Source: Oceanicaulis sp.
GTDB lineage: Bacteria; Pseudomonadota; Alphaproteobacteria; Caulobacterales; Maricaulaceae
DNA length: 46,230 bases
Assembly (NCBI GenBank): GCA_028280165.1
Contig: JANQMI010000163.1
Location: 1-46,230, forward strand
Reading direction: 5' to 3'
Shown: positions 45,161 through 46,230 of the stretch, piece by piece
Numbering within the stretch: position 1 is the stretch's first letter
How the letters are laid out: the number at the start of each line of letters is the position of its first letter
The notes under the pieces: generated by a model
Seen by the model: the letters and a program-made list of their open reading frames with translations, nothing else
Told to the model about the DNA's origin: nothing
Databases searched by the model: none
Position numbers and translations under genes: made by a program

Positions 45161-46230
45161 CTACCCACTGCGCATCAAACGCACGCCTTCATCGCGCTCA
45201 AACAGGTATAGCAAGACCCGCAAGGCCTCGCCGCGCGGGCCGTCAAAGGGGTCGTCCTTGGCCACTTCCAGCTGCGCGGCATCGCTGGCGATTTCCAACA
45301 GGTCTGCATGCGCGGCGAGGTCGGCAATGCGATAATCCGGCAAACCGGATTGGCGTAGACCCAGCGGATCGCCAGAGCCGCGCAGCTTCCAGTCTTCCTC
45401 CGCAATCACGAATCCATCATCGGTTTTGCGCATCACATCCAGGCGCGCTCGGGCGGTCTCGCCCAGCTGGCCATGGTAAAGCAGCAGGCAGCTTGACGCC
45501 TTATCGCCGCGGCCCACGCGCCCGCGCAGCTGATGAAGCTGGGCCAGGCCAAAGCGTTCGGCATGTTCAATCACCATAATGGTGGCATCGGGCGCATCGA
45601 CCCCGACTTCGATCACCGTGGTCGCCACAAGCAGGTCGATCTCGCCGGCGCGGAAGGCTTCGGCGACAGCCTGCTTATCCCTGGCCGGCATGCGTCCATG
45701 GACCAGACCCACCCGGCATTTCAGCATCTGGGAGAGCATGTGATGGCGCGCTTCGGCAGCGGCCAGGTCGGACACATCGCTTTCTTCCACCAGGGGGCAA
45801 ACCCAGTAGGCCCGCTCTCCTTTGGAAATGGCGCGGCCCAGGCCCTCGACCACTTCAGCGAGACGTTCGCCGCTGACCACGCGCGTCGTCGGCGGAATAC
45901 GCCCTGCGGGCTTTTCATCCAGGCGCGAAACATCCAGATCGCCGAAGGCCGCCAGCGTCAAGGTTCGCGGGATCGGTGTGGCACTCATGGCCAACACATC
46001 CGGCGCGAGCCCTTTCAGGGTGAGCTTGCGGCGGTCGGAGACCCCGAAGCGGTGCTGTTCATCAATCACGGCAAGGCCCAGATCGTGGAAGTCTACGCTG
46101 TCCTGGAACAGGGCATGGGTGCCGCAGATCACCTGGGCTGAGCCCTCAGCGATCGCCGCTGTGATCTGCTTGCGGGCTTTGCCCTTATCGCGACCGGTCA
46201 GGGCGGCGACGGTGATGCCGGCGGGCTCCA
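45161..46230 (-). CDS. recG: ATP-dependent DNA helicase RecG, C-terminal portion (N-terminus beyond window)
   Basis: Frame stays open to the right edge (EPAGITVAALTGRDKGKARKQITAAIAEGSAQVICGTHALFQDSVDFHDLGLAVIDEQHRFGV); 'LAMSATPIPRTLTLAAFGDLDVSRLDEKPAGR', 'QLHQLRGRVGRGD'. Confidence 0.96.
   Translation of the reverse strand, partial: EPAGITVAALTGRDKGKARKQITAAIAEGSAQVICGTHALFQDSVDFHDLGLAVIDEQHRFGVSDRRKLTLKGLAPDVLAMSATPIPRTLTLAAFGDLDVSRLDEKPAGRIPPTTRVVSGERLAEVVEGLGRAISKGERAYWVCPLVEESDVSDLAAAEARHHMLSQMLKCRVGLVHGRMPARDKQAVAEAFRAGEIDLLVATTVIEVGVDAPDATIMVIEHAERFGLAQLHQLRGRVGRGDKASSCLLLYHGQLGETARARLDVMRKTDDGFVIAEEDWKLRGSGDPLGLRQSGLPDYRIADLAAHADLLEIASDAAQLEVAKDDPFDGPRGEALRVLLYLFERDEGVRLMRSG

Overview
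This 46.2 kb window is chromosomal DNA that looks like an alphaproteobacterium, possibly Maricaulales/Hyphomonadaceae-like (inferred from gene content and coding style, not proven). It is densely coding on both strands. I see about 40 protein genes, three tRNAs (Glu-TTC, Pro-TGG, Arg-TCT), several hairpin terminators and at least two intergenic palindromic repeat families. There is no CRISPR array, IS element or prophage core.

Main blocks: (i) an envelope polysaccharide locus (flippase cut by the left edge, FemAB/CelD-like acetyltransferase, Tat-exported glycosidase-like protein, GT2, ArnT/PMT-like GT39); (ii) a haloalkane dehalogenase and three tandem secreted tail-collar (MdpB-like) paralogues; (iii) lpd, then three consecutive exported bactofilin-like repeat proteins with ~17-aa repeats, the third carrying a membrane domain, with a tandem TATCGA-N3-TCGATA operator-like array inside the cluster; (iv) lipA, a COQ10-like gene, phaC, glpX, recJ, ppa; (v) a MacAB/Dev-like exporter; (vi) a photooxidative-stress-like island: a ChrR-type anti-sigma protein lacking its usual zinc ligands and with no adjacent sigma factor, an FeS-type photolyase, an SDR, and convergently a photolyase-FAD oxidase-DUF1365-CFA synthase operon; (vii) kdsA-hldE, a DUF3089 protein with a Ser-to-Asp change at the nucleophile position, a DUF502 protein and a recG cut by the right edge.

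The best candidates for undescribed biology are the exported repeat-protein trio with its operator array and the sigma-less ChrR/photolyase island. All family assignments come from reading protein motifs by eye; no database search was run.
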